Shown here piece after piece: positions 40,176-48,843 of a DNA stretch of 64,000 nucleotides. Below the pieces are notes generated by a model, which had not been told where the DNA came from, searched no databases, and worked only from the letters and a program-made list of their open reading frames with translations. Within the stretch, counting starts at the first letter, position 1. Each line of letters opens with the position of its first letter. The position numbers and the translations under genes are program-made. Origin of the DNA: Actinomycetospora sp. TBRC 11914 (lineage in GTDB: Bacteria > Actinomycetota > Actinomycetes > Mycobacteriales > Pseudonocardiaceae); the NCBI RefSeq assembly GCF_012933465.1, contig NZ_JABBND010000002.1, forward strand, positions 62,001-126,000, written 5' to 3'.

Positions 40176-42707
40176 GTGACCGAAGCCCCACCCCGCACCG
40201 CCGGTCCCGGACCGGCGGCGACCGGCCCCCGCCTCGTCGGCACCTCGGTGCCGCGCAAGGAGGACCTCGCGCTGCTGACCGGCACCGCCCGGTTCATCGA
40301 CGACATCCGGCTCCCCGGGATGGTCCACGCGACGATCCTGCGCAGCACCGTCGCCCACGCGCGCGTCCGCTCGATCGACACCGCTCCCGCGCGTGCCGTC
40401 CCCGGCGTGCTCGACGTCCTGGCCGGCGCCGAGCTCGTCGGCAAGGTCAAGCCGTGGGGCGACCTCATGCAGGACCTGCTGGTCGGCGACCACTTCCCGT
40501 TCGCCACCGACAAGGTCCTCTACGAGGGCCAGGAACTGGCGGCGGTGGTCGCGGGGACGCGCTACCAGGCGCTGGACGGCTGCGAGGCCGTCGCGGTGGA
40601 CCTGGAGGAGCTGCCCGCCGTCGTCGATCCCGAGCAGGCGCTGCGCCCGGACGCCCCGCTCGTCCAGGAACGGATCGTCTACGAGTTCGGCGAGGGCAAC
40701 GTCTTCGACCGCTACCGGGTCCGGGTCGGGGACTTCGCGGCGGCGGAGCGGGACGCGGCCGTGGTGGTCCGCCAGCGGTTCACCACCAACAAGCAGGCCG
40801 GCGCGGCCCTGGATCCGCACGGGTGCGTGGCGAGCCACGACCCGTTCACCGGGGTGCTGACCCTCTGGTCCTCCACCCAGTCGGTGTACATGGTCCGCGA
40901 CGTGCTGGCCGACGTCCTCCAGATCCCGCGCACCAAGGTGCGGGTGATGGTGCCCGAGGTCGGTGCCGGGTTCGGCTCCAAGGCCCAGATGTTCGGCCAC
41001 GAGGTGATCGCGGCTCTGTTCTCGATGCGGCTGGGGCGCCCGGTGAAGCTGGTGCTGCGCCGGGACGAGATCTTCCGGGCGGGCACCACGCGCAACTCGC
41101 AGGTGCGCTACGCCGAGCTGGCCATGGCGGCGGACGGCGAGATCACCGGCTACCGCGACTACGTGGTGCACAACACCGGCGCCATGTCGGTGTGGGGCAA
41201 CCAGGTGGTCCACATCGGCACCAACGTCGGGATGCTGCCCTACCCGATCCCGAACGTGCACGTGGACTCGGACATCGTGCACACCACGACCGCCCCGGGC
41301 GGCCCGCTGCGCGGCTTCGGCATCCCGCAGACGGTGTGGGCCAAGGAGCAGCTCGTCGACATGGCCGCGCGCGAGCTCGGTCTCGACCCGCTGGCGGTCC
41401 GCGAGCGCAACGTCGTCGACCCCGCGACCTTCCCCTACCGGACCCCCATGGGGCAGGTCATCGACTCGACGTCGATCAAGCAGTGCCTGACCGCCTGCGC
41501 CGAGGCCATCGACTGGGCCGCCAAGCGCGCGGCGCCGGTGCCCCACGAGGGTCTGGGGCTGGCGGTGTCGATGAAGTACACGAGCTGTCGCCACCCCTCG
41601 TTGGACACCGACCTGTCCGCGGTGCGGCTGCGCCTCGAGACCGACGGCACGGTGACGATCTACTCCAGCGACGTCTCCCACGGCCAGAGCCACGCCACGA
41701 TGCTGTCCCAGATCGTCGCCGACGGGCTCGGCGTCGGCATCGAGAAGGTCACCCTGGCGCCGCCGGACAGCATGACCGCGCCGTTCGGGCTGGGCACCTA
41801 CGCCAGCCGCGGCGCCGCCGTGCTGGGGACCGCCTGCCGGCTGGCCACCGAGCGGCTGCGCGACAAGGTCCTCGCGATCGCCGCCCACGTGCTCGAGGTC
41901 GGACCGGGCGACCTCGACACCGGCAACGACCGCGTGTTCGTCAAGGGCCTCCCGGACAGCGGCATCTACCTGGAGATCCTCGCGGCCACCGCGGCCTACC
42001 GCACCCACCAGCTGCCGCCGGACTTCGAGCCGACGCTGGAGACCGTCGCGACCTACGACACGCCCACCGAGCGGGAGGCCTCCGACGGCTCGGGGAACCT
42101 CAGCGTCACCTACTCCGGCGCCGCCCACGCCGCCCACGTGCGGGTGGACCCGGAGACCGGGCGGGTCACCGTCGTCGACTACGCGATGGTCCACGACACC
42201 GGCACGGTGATCAATCCGCTCGTCGTCGAGGGCCAGCACCAGGGCGGCTTCCTCATGGGCATGGGGATGGCGCTCTCCGAGGACTACGTCTACGACGAGA
42301 ACGGCCACCAGCTCAACGCGAGCTTCAAGGACTACCTCGCGGTCACCGCCCCCGAGGTCCCGGAGCTGACCAGGATGTCGGAGATCCCGGCGCCGTCGAC
42401 GACGATCCCGGGCGGCCAGAAGGGCGCGGGGGAGTCGGGCACCGGGCCGGTGCCCGCCGCCATCGGCAACGCGGTCCTCGACGCGACCGGGATCCGGTTC
42501 ACCGCCCTGCCCATCACCCCGCAGCGGATGCTGACGGCGCTGCGGGAGAAGGAGCGCCGGGGCGTCGAGACGCTGCGCTACCCCGACGACATGCCCGACT
42601 TCACCGGACCGCGCTGCCCCGACGAGTGGCCGTCGCCGACCGCCGCCGAGGCGGACGACTTCGACTTCGACTTCGACTTCGACCTCGACCCGGAGGAGGG
42701 CGCGTGA
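40176..42707 (+). CDS. Molybdenum hydroxylase, large (Mo-binding) subunit
   Basis: 843 residues, xanthine dehydrogenase family. Domain I: GTSVPRKEDLALLTGTARFI. Active-site region: FGSKAQMFGHEVIAALFSMR (about 265), APGGPLRGFGIPQTVWAKEQ (about 375), MKYTSCRHPSL, GTYASRGAAVLGTA, and the catalytic Glu in PGGQKGAGESGTG (about 750). PLRGFG resembles xanthine-dehydrogenase FRGFGGPQ rather than the CO dehydrogenase AYxCSFR loop, so a hydroxylase of a ring or aldehyde is expected. The tail is a (Asp-Phe)n run, DDFDFDFDFDFDLDPEEGA. GTG at 40176, GAAAGG upstream; GTGA overlap with the next gene. Confidence 0.93.
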   Translation: MTEAPPRTAGPGPAATGPRLVGTSVPRKEDLALLTGTARFIDDIRLPGMVHATILRSTVAHARVRSIDTAPARAVPGVLDVLAGAELVGKVKPWGDLMQDLLVGDHFPFATDKVLYEGQELAAVVAGTRYQALDGCEAVAVDLEELPAVVDPEQALRPDAPLVQERIVYEFGEGNVFDRYRVRVGDFAAAERDAAVVVRQRFTTNKQAGAALDPHGCVASHDPFTGVLTLWSSTQSVYMVRDVLADVLQIPRTKVRVMVPEVGAGFGSKAQMFGHEVIAALFSMRLGRPVKLVLRRDEIFRAGTTRNSQVRYAELAMAADGEITGYRDYVVHNTGAMSVWGNQVVHIGTNVGMLPYPIPNVHVDSDIVHTTTAPGGPLRGFGIPQTVWAKEQLVDMAARELGLDPLAVRERNVVDPATFPYRTPMGQVIDSTSIKQCLTACAEAIDWAAKRAAPVPHEGLGLAVSMKYTSCRHPSLDTDLSAVRLRLETDGTVTIYSSDVSHGQSHATMLSQIVADGLGVGIEKVTLAPPDSMTAPFGLGTYASRGAAVLGTACRLATERLRDKVLAIAAHVLEVGPGDLDTGNDRVFVKGLPDSGIYLEILAATAAYRTHQLPPDFEPTLETVATYDTPTEREASDGSGNLSVTYSGAAHAAHVRVDPETGRVTVVDYAMVHDTGTVINPLVVEGQHQGGFLMGMGMALSEDYVYDENGHQLNASFKDYLAVTAPEVPELTRMSEIPAPSTTIPGGQKGAGESGTGPVPAAIGNAVLDATGIRFTALPITPQRMLTALREKERRGVETLRYPDDMPDFTGPRCPDEWPSPTAAEADDFDFDFDFDLDPEEGA

Positions 42708-43579
42708 GGGCGTTCACCTGGCTCGAGCCGGGGACCACCACCGACGCCGTCGCGCTCCTGCGCGAGCACGCGCCCGGGGCCCGGCTGATCGCCGGCGGGC
42801 AGAGCCTGCTGCTGGCGATGAAGGACCGCACGGCGGGCCCGACGCACCTGGTGTCGCTGGCCGGCGTCGAGGGCCTCGCGGGGGTGCGGACCGCCGACGA
42901 CGGCTCCCTGGTCGTCGGCGCCGCCACGACCTACACGGCCCTGACCCGGCTCGACGCCACCGCCCTGGGCGGCTGGCACGGCGTGCTGGGCGCGGTGGCC
43001 GGTGACCTCGCGGACCGGCCGGTGCGCAACCGCGGCACCGTCGGCGGCTCGCTGTGCACCGGCGACCCGCGCTACGACGTCCCCGTCCTCGCCGCCGGCG
43101 TCGACGCCACCCTGCGCATCACCGGCGCCGGCGGCGACCGGGAGGTGCCCGCCACCGGGTTCGCCCAGGGCCCCGGCCTCGTCGCGCTGCGCCCTGACGA
43201 GGTGCTCACCGCGCTGGTGCTGCCGCCGCGGCCGCGGTGGGACGCCGTGGCCTTCGAGAAGTTCCGCCACCGGGTGTTCGACGCCGCCATCGTGTCGGTG
43301 ACCTGCGCCCTGCGCGCGGGTGCGGACGGAGTGGCCGAGGCCCGGCTCACCGTCGGCGGGGCCACCCCGGCACCCACCCCCGTGCCCGGCGCCGCCGCGC
43401 GGCTCGTCGGGCCGCTGCCCGACCCCGACGCCGTCGCGGCCGCAGCCGACGCGGCCGCCGAGGAGGTCCTGCCCGGCGGCGCCACCGCCGGCGAGGCCGT
43501 CCGGTACCGCCACGAGCTCGTCCGCACCCTCGTCCGCCGCGCGGTCACCCGCGCCGCCGCCGACCTCCGGAGGTCGTGA
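42704..43579 (+). CDS. Molybdenum hydroxylase, FAD-binding (medium) subunit
   Basis: 291 residues, CoxM/XdhB-like. Seen: AGGQSLLLAMKDRTAGPTHL (FAD-binding AGGxS, about residue 27), VGAATTYTAL, and the second FAD motif RPVRNRGTVGGSLCTGDPRY (about 105), with PRPRWDAVAFEKFRHRVFDA near the C-terminal CO_deh_flav_C domain. It passes electrons from the iron-sulfur subunit to the acceptor. GTG start overlaps the large-subunit stop (GTGA, 42704-42707) and is preceded by GGAGGAGGG. One-base overlap with the small subunit (TGATG). Confidence 0.92.
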   Translation: MRAFTWLEPGTTTDAVALLREHAPGARLIAGGQSLLLAMKDRTAGPTHLVSLAGVEGLAGVRTADDGSLVVGAATTYTALTRLDATALGGWHGVLGAVAGDLADRPVRNRGTVGGSLCTGDPRYDVPVLAAGVDATLRITGAGGDREVPATGFAQGPGLVALRPDEVLTALVLPPRPRWDAVAFEKFRHRVFDAAIVSVTCALRAGADGVAEARLTVGGATPAPTPVPGAAARLVGPLPDPDAVAAAADAAAEEVLPGGATAGEAVRYRHELVRTLVRRAVTRAAADLRRS

Positions 43580-44151
43580 TGCAGCAGGTCACCCTGACCG
43601 TCAACGGCCGCGAGGTCACCGCCGAGATCGACGAGCGGACCCTGTTGCTGGAGTTCGTGCGCGAGGTCGCGGGCTTCACCGGCGCCCACAACGGCTGCCT
43701 CGAGGCGCGCTGCGGCTGCTGCGCGATCGAGGTCGACGGCGAGATCACCAAGTCCTGCAACGTGCTCGCGGTGCAGGTCGACGGGGCCGAGGTCACGACC
43801 GTCGAGGGCCTCGCGCCGCAGCGGCTCGCCCCCGTCGAGCACGTGACCACGCAGAGCCTGGCGGGCATGTACGCGCCGCTGGAGGCGGTGCGGACCCGCG
43901 CCGAGGACCTGCACCCGCTGCAGGAGGCGTTCCACCGCTGCCACGCCCTGCAGTGCGGGTTCTGCACGCCCGGGATGCTGATGGTGCTCAAGGGCCACCT
44001 CGAGGAGAACCCGGAGCCGACGCGCGACGGCGTGCGGCACGCCATCGCCGGCAACCTCTGCCGCTGCACCGGCTACCAGCACATCGTCGACGCGGCCATG
44101 GAGGCCGCCGAGGTGATGCGGGGCGACGCCCCGGTCCCCGCCGATGGCTGA
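43579..44151 (+). CDS. Molybdenum hydroxylase, 2Fe-2S (small) subunit
   Basis: 190 residues, CoxS-like. Plant-type 2Fe-2S domain with GCLEARCGCCAIEVDGEI and SCNVLAV (four Cys, about residues 38-62), then the all-helical domain with CHALQCGFCTPGMLM (about 120) and GNLCRCTGYQHIVDA (about 155) for the second cluster. A 25-residue insert between the domains (LAPVEHVTTQSLAGMYAPLE) is longer than usual. ATG at 43579 overlaps TGA of the previous gene; GGAGG about 6 bases before. Ends 8 bases inside the MoxR gene. Confidence 0.93.
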   Translation: MQQVTLTVNGREVTAEIDERTLLLEFVREVAGFTGAHNGCLEARCGCCAIEVDGEITKSCNVLAVQVDGAEVTTVEGLAPQRLAPVEHVTTQSLAGMYAPLEAVRTRAEDLHPLQEAFHRCHALQCGFCTPGMLMVLKGHLEENPEPTRDGVRHAIAGNLCRCTGYQHIVDAAMEAAEVMRGDAPVPADG

Positions 44152-45061
44152 GGCGGGCCATCCGGTCACCGACCCGGACCCGGTCGCCGCCCTGGTGGCG
44201 GACCTGGCGGCCACCGGGTACGTCGCGGACCGGTCGCTGGCGACGGTGCTGCGGCTGGCCGGGGCGCTCGAGCTGCCGGTGCTGCTCGAGGGCGAGCCGG
44301 GGGTGGGCAAGACCGCCGTCGCCGAGGCGCTCGCCGAGGCCACCGGGGCCCGGCTGGTGCGGCTGCAGTGCTACGAGGGGCTGGCCGCCCACCACGCGCT
44401 CTACGAGTGGGACTACCCCCGTCAGCTGCTGGCGATCCGGCTGGCGGAGGCCCGGGGTGCGGCGGGGGAGGATCTGGAGCGCACGATCTTCTCCGAGGCC
44501 TTCCTGCTGCGTCGTCCGCTGCTCGAGGCGATCAGCCCGAGCCACGACGACCGCCCCGTCGTGCTGCTGGTCGACGAGGTCGACCGGGCCGACGAGGAGT
44601 TCGAGGCGCTGCTGCTCGAGGTGCTCGGGCAGTTCCAGGTGACGGTGCCCGAGCTCGGCACGATCACCGCGACCCGCCGGCCCCGGATCGTGCTCACCGC
44701 GAACCGGTCCCGCCCGCTGTCGGACGCGCTGCGGCGCCGCTGCCTCTATCATTGGCTGCCCTACCCGGACACCGGGCGCGAGACCGAGATCGTGGCGGCG
44801 CGCGTGCCCGGCGCCCCGGAGGCCCTGGTCCGCCGGGTGTGCGAGCTCGTCGCCCGGGTGCGGGCGGGGTCCTACCGCAAGACGCCCGGCGTCTCGGAGA
44901 CCGTCGACTGGGTCCGTGCCCTCGCGCTCAGCGGCGACGGCGGGCTCGACGCGACCACCGTCGACGAGACCCTGGGCTGCCTGCTCAAGGACGGCACCGA
45001 CCTCGCCCGGTTCCGCGGCGAGGACGGCCGCCGCGCCCTGCGCGAGGCGGGCGTGGCGTGA
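44144..45061 (+). CDS. MoxR-family AAA+ ATPase (CoxD-like)
   Basis: 305 residues. Walker A LLEGEPGVGKTAVAEALAEA (about residue 48), VRLQCYEGLAAHHALYEWDY, Walker B DRPVVLLVDEVDRADEEFEA (about 140), sensor IVLTANRSRPLSDALRRRC. MoxR/CoxD proteins work with VWA proteins to mature molybdenum hydroxylases (CoxD and CoxE in Oligotropha). ATG at 44144 overlaps the small subunit gene by 8 bases. Coupled to the VWA gene (GTGA). Confidence 0.92.
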   Translation: MAEAGHPVTDPDPVAALVADLAATGYVADRSLATVLRLAGALELPVLLEGEPGVGKTAVAEALAEATGARLVRLQCYEGLAAHHALYEWDYPRQLLAIRLAEARGAAGEDLERTIFSEAFLLRRPLLEAISPSHDDRPVVLLVDEVDRADEEFEALLLEVLGQFQVTVPELGTITATRRPRIVLTANRSRPLSDALRRRCLYHWLPYPDTGRETEIVAARVPGAPEALVRRVCELVARVRAGSYRKTPGVSETVDWVRALALSGDGGLDATTVDETLGCLLKDGTDLARFRGEDGRRALREAGVA

Positions 45062-46287
45062 CCGCCGGCGATCTGCGGCGCCCGGTCGACCGGGCCGGCG
45101 CCCGCGACGCGCTCCTCGCGCGGGCCCGGGCGGCCCGCCGCCGGCGGACCGGGCACCCGGCGCAGGACGTGGTGCTCTTCGCCGAGCTGCTGCGCGACTG
45201 CGGAGCCACGGTGCCCGGCGGTGCCCCGGTGCGCGCGGTCCGGGCCCTCGGCCTCGTCGACGTGGCCCGCCGCGACGACGTCCGCGACGCGCTGCGCGCC
45301 ACGCTCGCCGGTGACCGGGCCGCCCAGCGCCTGGTCGACCTGCTGTTCGGGGTCTTCTGGAGCGCGCGCGACGACGCCACCACCCGCACCGGTGCCGACG
45401 CGGCGCCCGCGCCCGACGCCCCGGGCACGACCGGAGGGGCAGCGCGCGAGTCTCCCGGGCCCGACGACGAGGCCCGGTCCGGTCAGCGGCGCAGCCCCCG
45501 GGCGACCCGCGGCCGCGGCGCCGGACGCCGGGTGCCCGTCGACGACCTCGGCGCCCTCGACGCCCGCGAGGTCGACGAGCTGGCCCGCCGCGTCGTCGTC
45601 GCCCTGCGCCGGGACCCGGGCCGGCGGCGCCGGACCGCGGCGCACGGTGACGCCGTCGACGCCCGGGCCGGGCTGCGCCACGCGCTCGCCACCGGCGGGG
45701 AGCCGCTGGTGCTCCCTCGCACCGCGCCCCGCCCCCGCCGCACGCGCGTGGTGGTGCTCTGCGACGTCAGCTCGTCGATGGCCGCGGTGACCCCGTTGTT
45801 CCTCACCTTCGTCCACGCCCTGGCGCGGCACGCCCGGCTGGTCGAGCTCGGCGTGTTCAACGTCGAGCTCACCCTGGTCGGGGAGCCGTTCCGTCGCCGT
45901 GACCGCGCCGCGGCGCTGCGCTGGCTGCACGCCCAGGAGCACGCGCTCGCCGGCGGCACCCGCATCGGTCACTGCCTGCGCGCCTTCCTCGACGCCGCCG
46001 GGGACCGGATCACCGCCGATACCGTCGCGTTCGTCCTCAGCGACGGGTGGGACGTCGGCGAGCCCGACCTGCTGACCGAGCAGATGCACCGGCTGCGCGA
46101 CCGCGTGCGCCGGATCGTCTGGTGCGACCCGCACGCCGCCGCGTCCGGCCACGACCCGCAGGTGCGCGGGATGCGTGACGTCGTCCCCCTCGTCGACGAC
46201 CACGTCGACCTGTCCGGCCCGCCGGCGCTGCGGGCCCTGGCCGACCACCTCGAACACCACCCCACGACCCCCCGGAGGTCCGCATGA
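45058..46287 (+). CDS. CoxE-like VWA-domain protein
   Basis: 409 residues. N-terminal helical region with GHPAQDVVLFAELLRDCGAT, a Pro/Ala/Gly/Glu linker (about 110-160), DDLGALDAREVDELARRVVV, then VWA with MIDAS VVVLCDVSSSMAAVTPLFLT (D-x-S-x-S about 237), LAGGTRIGHCLRAFLDAAG and AFVLSDGWDVGEPDLLTEQM. Partner of the MoxR ATPase in Mo-hydroxylase maturation or copper/sulfur insertion. GTG start overlaps the ATPase stop. Ends in ATGA overlap with the RidA-like gene. Confidence 0.9.
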   Translation: MTAGDLRRPVDRAGARDALLARARAARRRRTGHPAQDVVLFAELLRDCGATVPGGAPVRAVRALGLVDVARRDDVRDALRATLAGDRAAQRLVDLLFGVFWSARDDATTRTGADAAPAPDAPGTTGGAARESPGPDDEARSGQRRSPRATRGRGAGRRVPVDDLGALDAREVDELARRVVVALRRDPGRRRRTAAHGDAVDARAGLRHALATGGEPLVLPRTAPRPRRTRVVVLCDVSSSMAAVTPLFLTFVHALARHARLVELGVFNVELTLVGEPFRRRDRAAALRWLHAQEHALAGGTRIGHCLRAFLDAAGDRITADTVAFVLSDGWDVGEPDLLTEQMHRLRDRVRRIVWCDPHAAASGHDPQVRGMRDVVPLVDDHVDLSGPPALRALADHLEHHPTTPRRSA

Positions 46288-46691
46288 CCGCCCCTGCCCG
46301 CCCGGTCCGTGAGGAGCTCGACGTCCCGGGGCTCCCGCCCGCGGTGTCGCACTACACCGACGCCGTCCGCTTCGGCGACCTGCTGTTCGTCTCCGGCATG
46401 GTCGCGTTCGACGAGGACGGCGGCGTCGTCGGCGCGGGCGACGTCGCCGCCCAGGCCCGCCGGGTGCACGAGCACCTGGCGGCGGTCTTCGCCCACGTCG
46501 GGGCCTCGTTCGCCGACGTGCTCAAGGTGACCGTCTTCCTCCGCGACGTCCGCGACCGGGCCGCGGTCAACGAGGTGCGCCGGGAGTTCTTCGGGCCGGC
46601 GCTGCCGGCGAGCACGCTCGTCGAGGTGAGCGCGCTCGTGCACCCCGAGCTCCTCGTCGAGGTCGAGGCCGTCGTGGGGGTGCCGGCGTGA
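46284..46691 (+). CDS. RidA/YjgF-family protein lacking the catalytic arginine
   Basis: 135 residues. Core: VSHYTDAVRFGDLLFVSGMV, VAAQARRVHEHLAAVFAHVG, ADVLKVTVFLRDVRDRAAVN, FFGPALPASTLVEVSALVHP and LLVEVEAVVGV. RidA deaminases use an Arg in PxRxxVEV; here the segment reads PASTLVEV, so the Arg is absent, as in Rid subfamilies without 2-aminoacrylate deaminase activity. In catabolic operons such homologues assist ring-cleavage or imine/carbamate steps. ATG start overlaps the CoxE-like stop; GTGA overlap with the FAH gene. Confidence 0.88.
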   Translation: MTAPARPVREELDVPGLPPAVSHYTDAVRFGDLLFVSGMVAFDEDGGVVGAGDVAAQARRVHEHLAAVFAHVGASFADVLKVTVFLRDVRDRAAVNEVRREFFGPALPASTLVEVSALVHPELLVEVEAVVGVPA

Positions 46692-47542
46692 CCGGCTTCT
46701 GCCGGCTGGGGGAGCCCGGCCGGGAACGCCCCGCCGTCGTCGTCGACGACGTCACCTACGACCTCTCCGACCTGACCGACGACATCGACGGCGCGTTCCT
46801 CGCCGCCGGCGGCCTCGAGCGCGCCCGGGACGCGGCCCGCGCCGGGCGCCTGCCGGTGCTCGACGGCGCCGACCGGCTGCGGACCGGGCCACCGGTCGCC
46901 CGGCCCGCCGCGGTGCTGTGCATCGGCCAGAACTACGCCGCGCACGCGGCCGAGTCCGGAAGCGCCGTCCCGGAGCACCCGATCCTCTTCCTCAAGCACC
47001 CCAACACCGTCGTCGGCCCGGACGACGACGTGCACCTGCCCGCCGGCTCGGAGCGCGGCGACTGGGAGGTCGAGCTCGTGGCGGTGATCGGTCGCCGCGC
47101 GTGGGCGCTGGACTCGGACGAGGACGCGCTCGCCCACGTCGCCGGCTACGCGGTCGGCAACGACGTCTCCGAGCGCACCCACCAGTTCGACCTCTCCGGC
47201 GGGCAGTGGTCGACCGGGAAGACGTTCCCCACCTTCGCCCCGCTGGGACCCCTGCTGGTGCCCGCCGACGAGGTCGACCCGCAGGGGCTGCGGCTGCGGT
47301 CGCACGTCAACGGCGAGCCCCGGCAGGACTCCTCCACGAAGGACATGGTGTTCGGGGTGGGCGCGCTGGTCCGCGTGCTCTCGCGGCGGATGGTGCTCGA
47401 GGCGGGCGACCTGGTGTTCACGGGCACCCCCGAGGGCGTCGCGCTCTCCGGGCGCTTCCCCTACCTGCGGGACGCCGACGTCGTCGAGCTCGAGATCGAC
47501 GGGCTCGGCCGGCAGCGCCAGCGGGTGGTGGCCGGCGGCTAG
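46688..47542 (+). CDS. Fumarylacetoacetate hydrolase (FAH) family protein
   Basis: 284 residues. Metal-binding core: VLCIGQNYAAHAAE, PILFLKHPNTVVGPDDDV, GDWEVELVAVIGRRAWALDS (Glu/Asp ligands), GYAVGNDVSERTHQFD, GKTFPTFAPLGPLL and LEAGDLVFTGTPEGVAL. Hydrolyses C-C bonds of acylpyruvates or hydrates/decarboxylates ring-cleavage products; the last step of the operon's pathway is a fair guess. GTG start overlaps the RidA-like stop (GTGA). Its stop shares CTAG with the convergent glycosyltransferase. Confidence 0.9.
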   Translation: MTGFCRLGEPGRERPAVVVDDVTYDLSDLTDDIDGAFLAAGGLERARDAARAGRLPVLDGADRLRTGPPVARPAAVLCIGQNYAAHAAESGSAVPEHPILFLKHPNTVVGPDDDVHLPAGSERGDWEVELVAVIGRRAWALDSDEDALAHVAGYAVGNDVSERTHQFDLSGGQWSTGKTFPTFAPLGPLLVPADEVDPQGLRLRSHVNGEPRQDSSTKDMVFGVGALVRVLSRRMVLEAGDLVFTGTPEGVALSGRFPYLRDADVVELEIDGLGRQRQRVVAGG

Positions 47543-48735
47543 ACCCCGACCTGGGCCCACAGCTCGGTCGCGGCCTCGACGACGTCCTCGACCGGTACGT
47601 CGTGGGTGGCCGAGGCGCCGTGCCCGCACCAGCCCTCGAGCACCCGCAGCCCGCACACCTGGCAGCCGCCGTGCCACGACACCAGCACCCGGTGCCAGAC
47701 GCGGGTGAGCGGCGCGACGTCGGCGAGGTTGGCGTAGGTGAAGACGGCGACGGTCGGCGTCCCCACCGCGCCGGCGAGGTGGCGCGGGCCGGAGTCGTTG
47801 CCGACCACCATGTCCGCGCGGGCGAGCAGCCCGACGAGGCCGGGCAGCGACAGCGTGCCGACCGCGGTCTCGGGGTCGCGCCCGGTCGCGGCGCGGTAGC
47901 CCTCGGCGACCCGCCCGACCCGGTCGGCCTCGTCCGGCCCGCCCACGACGACGACGCGGGCTCCGGACAGGGCGGCCGCGACCGTCCCGAGCCGGTCCTC
48001 CGGGTAGCAGCGGCGGGCGTCGGTGGCGCCCGGGTGCACGACCACGAGGGGCTCGTCGGCGGCGGGGACGACGTCGAGGGAGGCGGCGAGGTCGTCGGCG
48101 GTCACCGCGAGGCGCGGCTCGACGCGGTCCGCGCGGGCCCCGACGGCGGCCGCGAGCTCGTTCCAGCGCAGCGTGTCGTGCTGGTAGGGGGTGTAGGGCA
48201 CCCAGCGGTCGGGCCGCGGGGCGTCCGGGGCCGCGGTGCCCGCCGTCACGCGCGCGCCCAGGCGGTCGATGAGCCGGTTCGAGTTGCCGCCACCGCCGTG
48301 CATCTGGATCGCGAGGTCGTAGCCGTACTCCCGCAGCGGCGCGACCCACGCCTCGAGCTCGGCCTCGGAGACGTCCGGGACCGAGTGCGGGTAGGCCCGG
48401 ACCCCGTGCACCGGAGGCACCACGACGACCCGGTCGACCGGGAACGGGCGCCCCGCCAGCAGCGCCTCGTGGTGCGGGGCGCCCAGCAGCGTGATCTCCG
48501 CGTCCGGGTAGGCGGCGCGCACGGCCGAGAGCGCCGGCTCGGCGACGACCAGGTCGCCCAGGCCGTTGGCGCGCAGCACCGCGAGGCGCCGGACGTCGGG
48601 CACCGTCGGGACCGGGTCCGCGGGGACGCCGAGCGCGGGGGCGGATGGTGCCGGGGTGGCCGGTGCGGGGGCGGCTGAGGTGGGGGCGGCTGGGGTGCGG
48701 GTGGCAGGGGTGCCGGTCGCGGGCGGGGCGTCCAC
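47539..48735 (-). CDS. Glycosyltransferase family 9 (heptosyltransferase-like)
   Basis: 398 residues. N-terminus is a 45-residue Ala/Pro/Thr spacer; then GT9 core: RRLAVLRANGLGDLVVAEPA, YDLAIQMHGGGGNSNRLIDR, VVVHPGATDARRCYPEDRLG (donor-binding HPG, about 230) and MVVGNDSGPRHLAGAVGTPT (D-S-G-P about 310). In LPS bacteria GT9 uses ADP-heptose; in actinomycetes the donor and acceptor are unknown, probably a cell-surface or secondary-metabolite glycan. C-terminal GCQVCGLRVLEGWCGHGASA has Cys residues that could bind metal. GTG at 48735. Confidence 0.87.
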   Translation of the reverse strand: MDAPPATGTPATRTPAAPTSAAPAPATPAPSAPALGVPADPVPTVPDVRRLAVLRANGLGDLVVAEPALSAVRAAYPDAEITLLGAPHHEALLAGRPFPVDRVVVVPPVHGVRAYPHSVPDVSEAELEAWVAPLREYGYDLAIQMHGGGGNSNRLIDRLGARVTAGTAAPDAPRPDRWVPYTPYQHDTLRWNELAAAVGARADRVEPRLAVTADDLAASLDVVPAADEPLVVVHPGATDARRCYPEDRLGTVAAALSGARVVVVGGPDEADRVGRVAEGYRAATGRDPETAVGTLSLPGLVGLLARADMVVGNDSGPRHLAGAVGTPTVAVFTYANLADVAPLTRVWHRVLVSWHGGCQVCGLRVLEGWCGHGASATHDVPVEDVVEAATELWAQVGV

Positions 48736-48843
48736 GTCGCGTGATGCTGGCAGCTCCGCGGTGACCTCGCCGCCCGGCGGCCGCCCGGCCGGGAGTGGGG
48801 GCGCTCTTCCGCCCGGCGTCCCCGCGACCTACGGTCGGCGACC

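Noticed and set aside
40176-46287. Aerobic CO dehydrogenase (coxMSLDE)
   Set aside because: Order is L-M-S and the active-site loop is xanthine-dehydrogenase-like PLRGFG, not AYxCSFR. CoxD/E-like genes also accompany other Mo hydroxylases.
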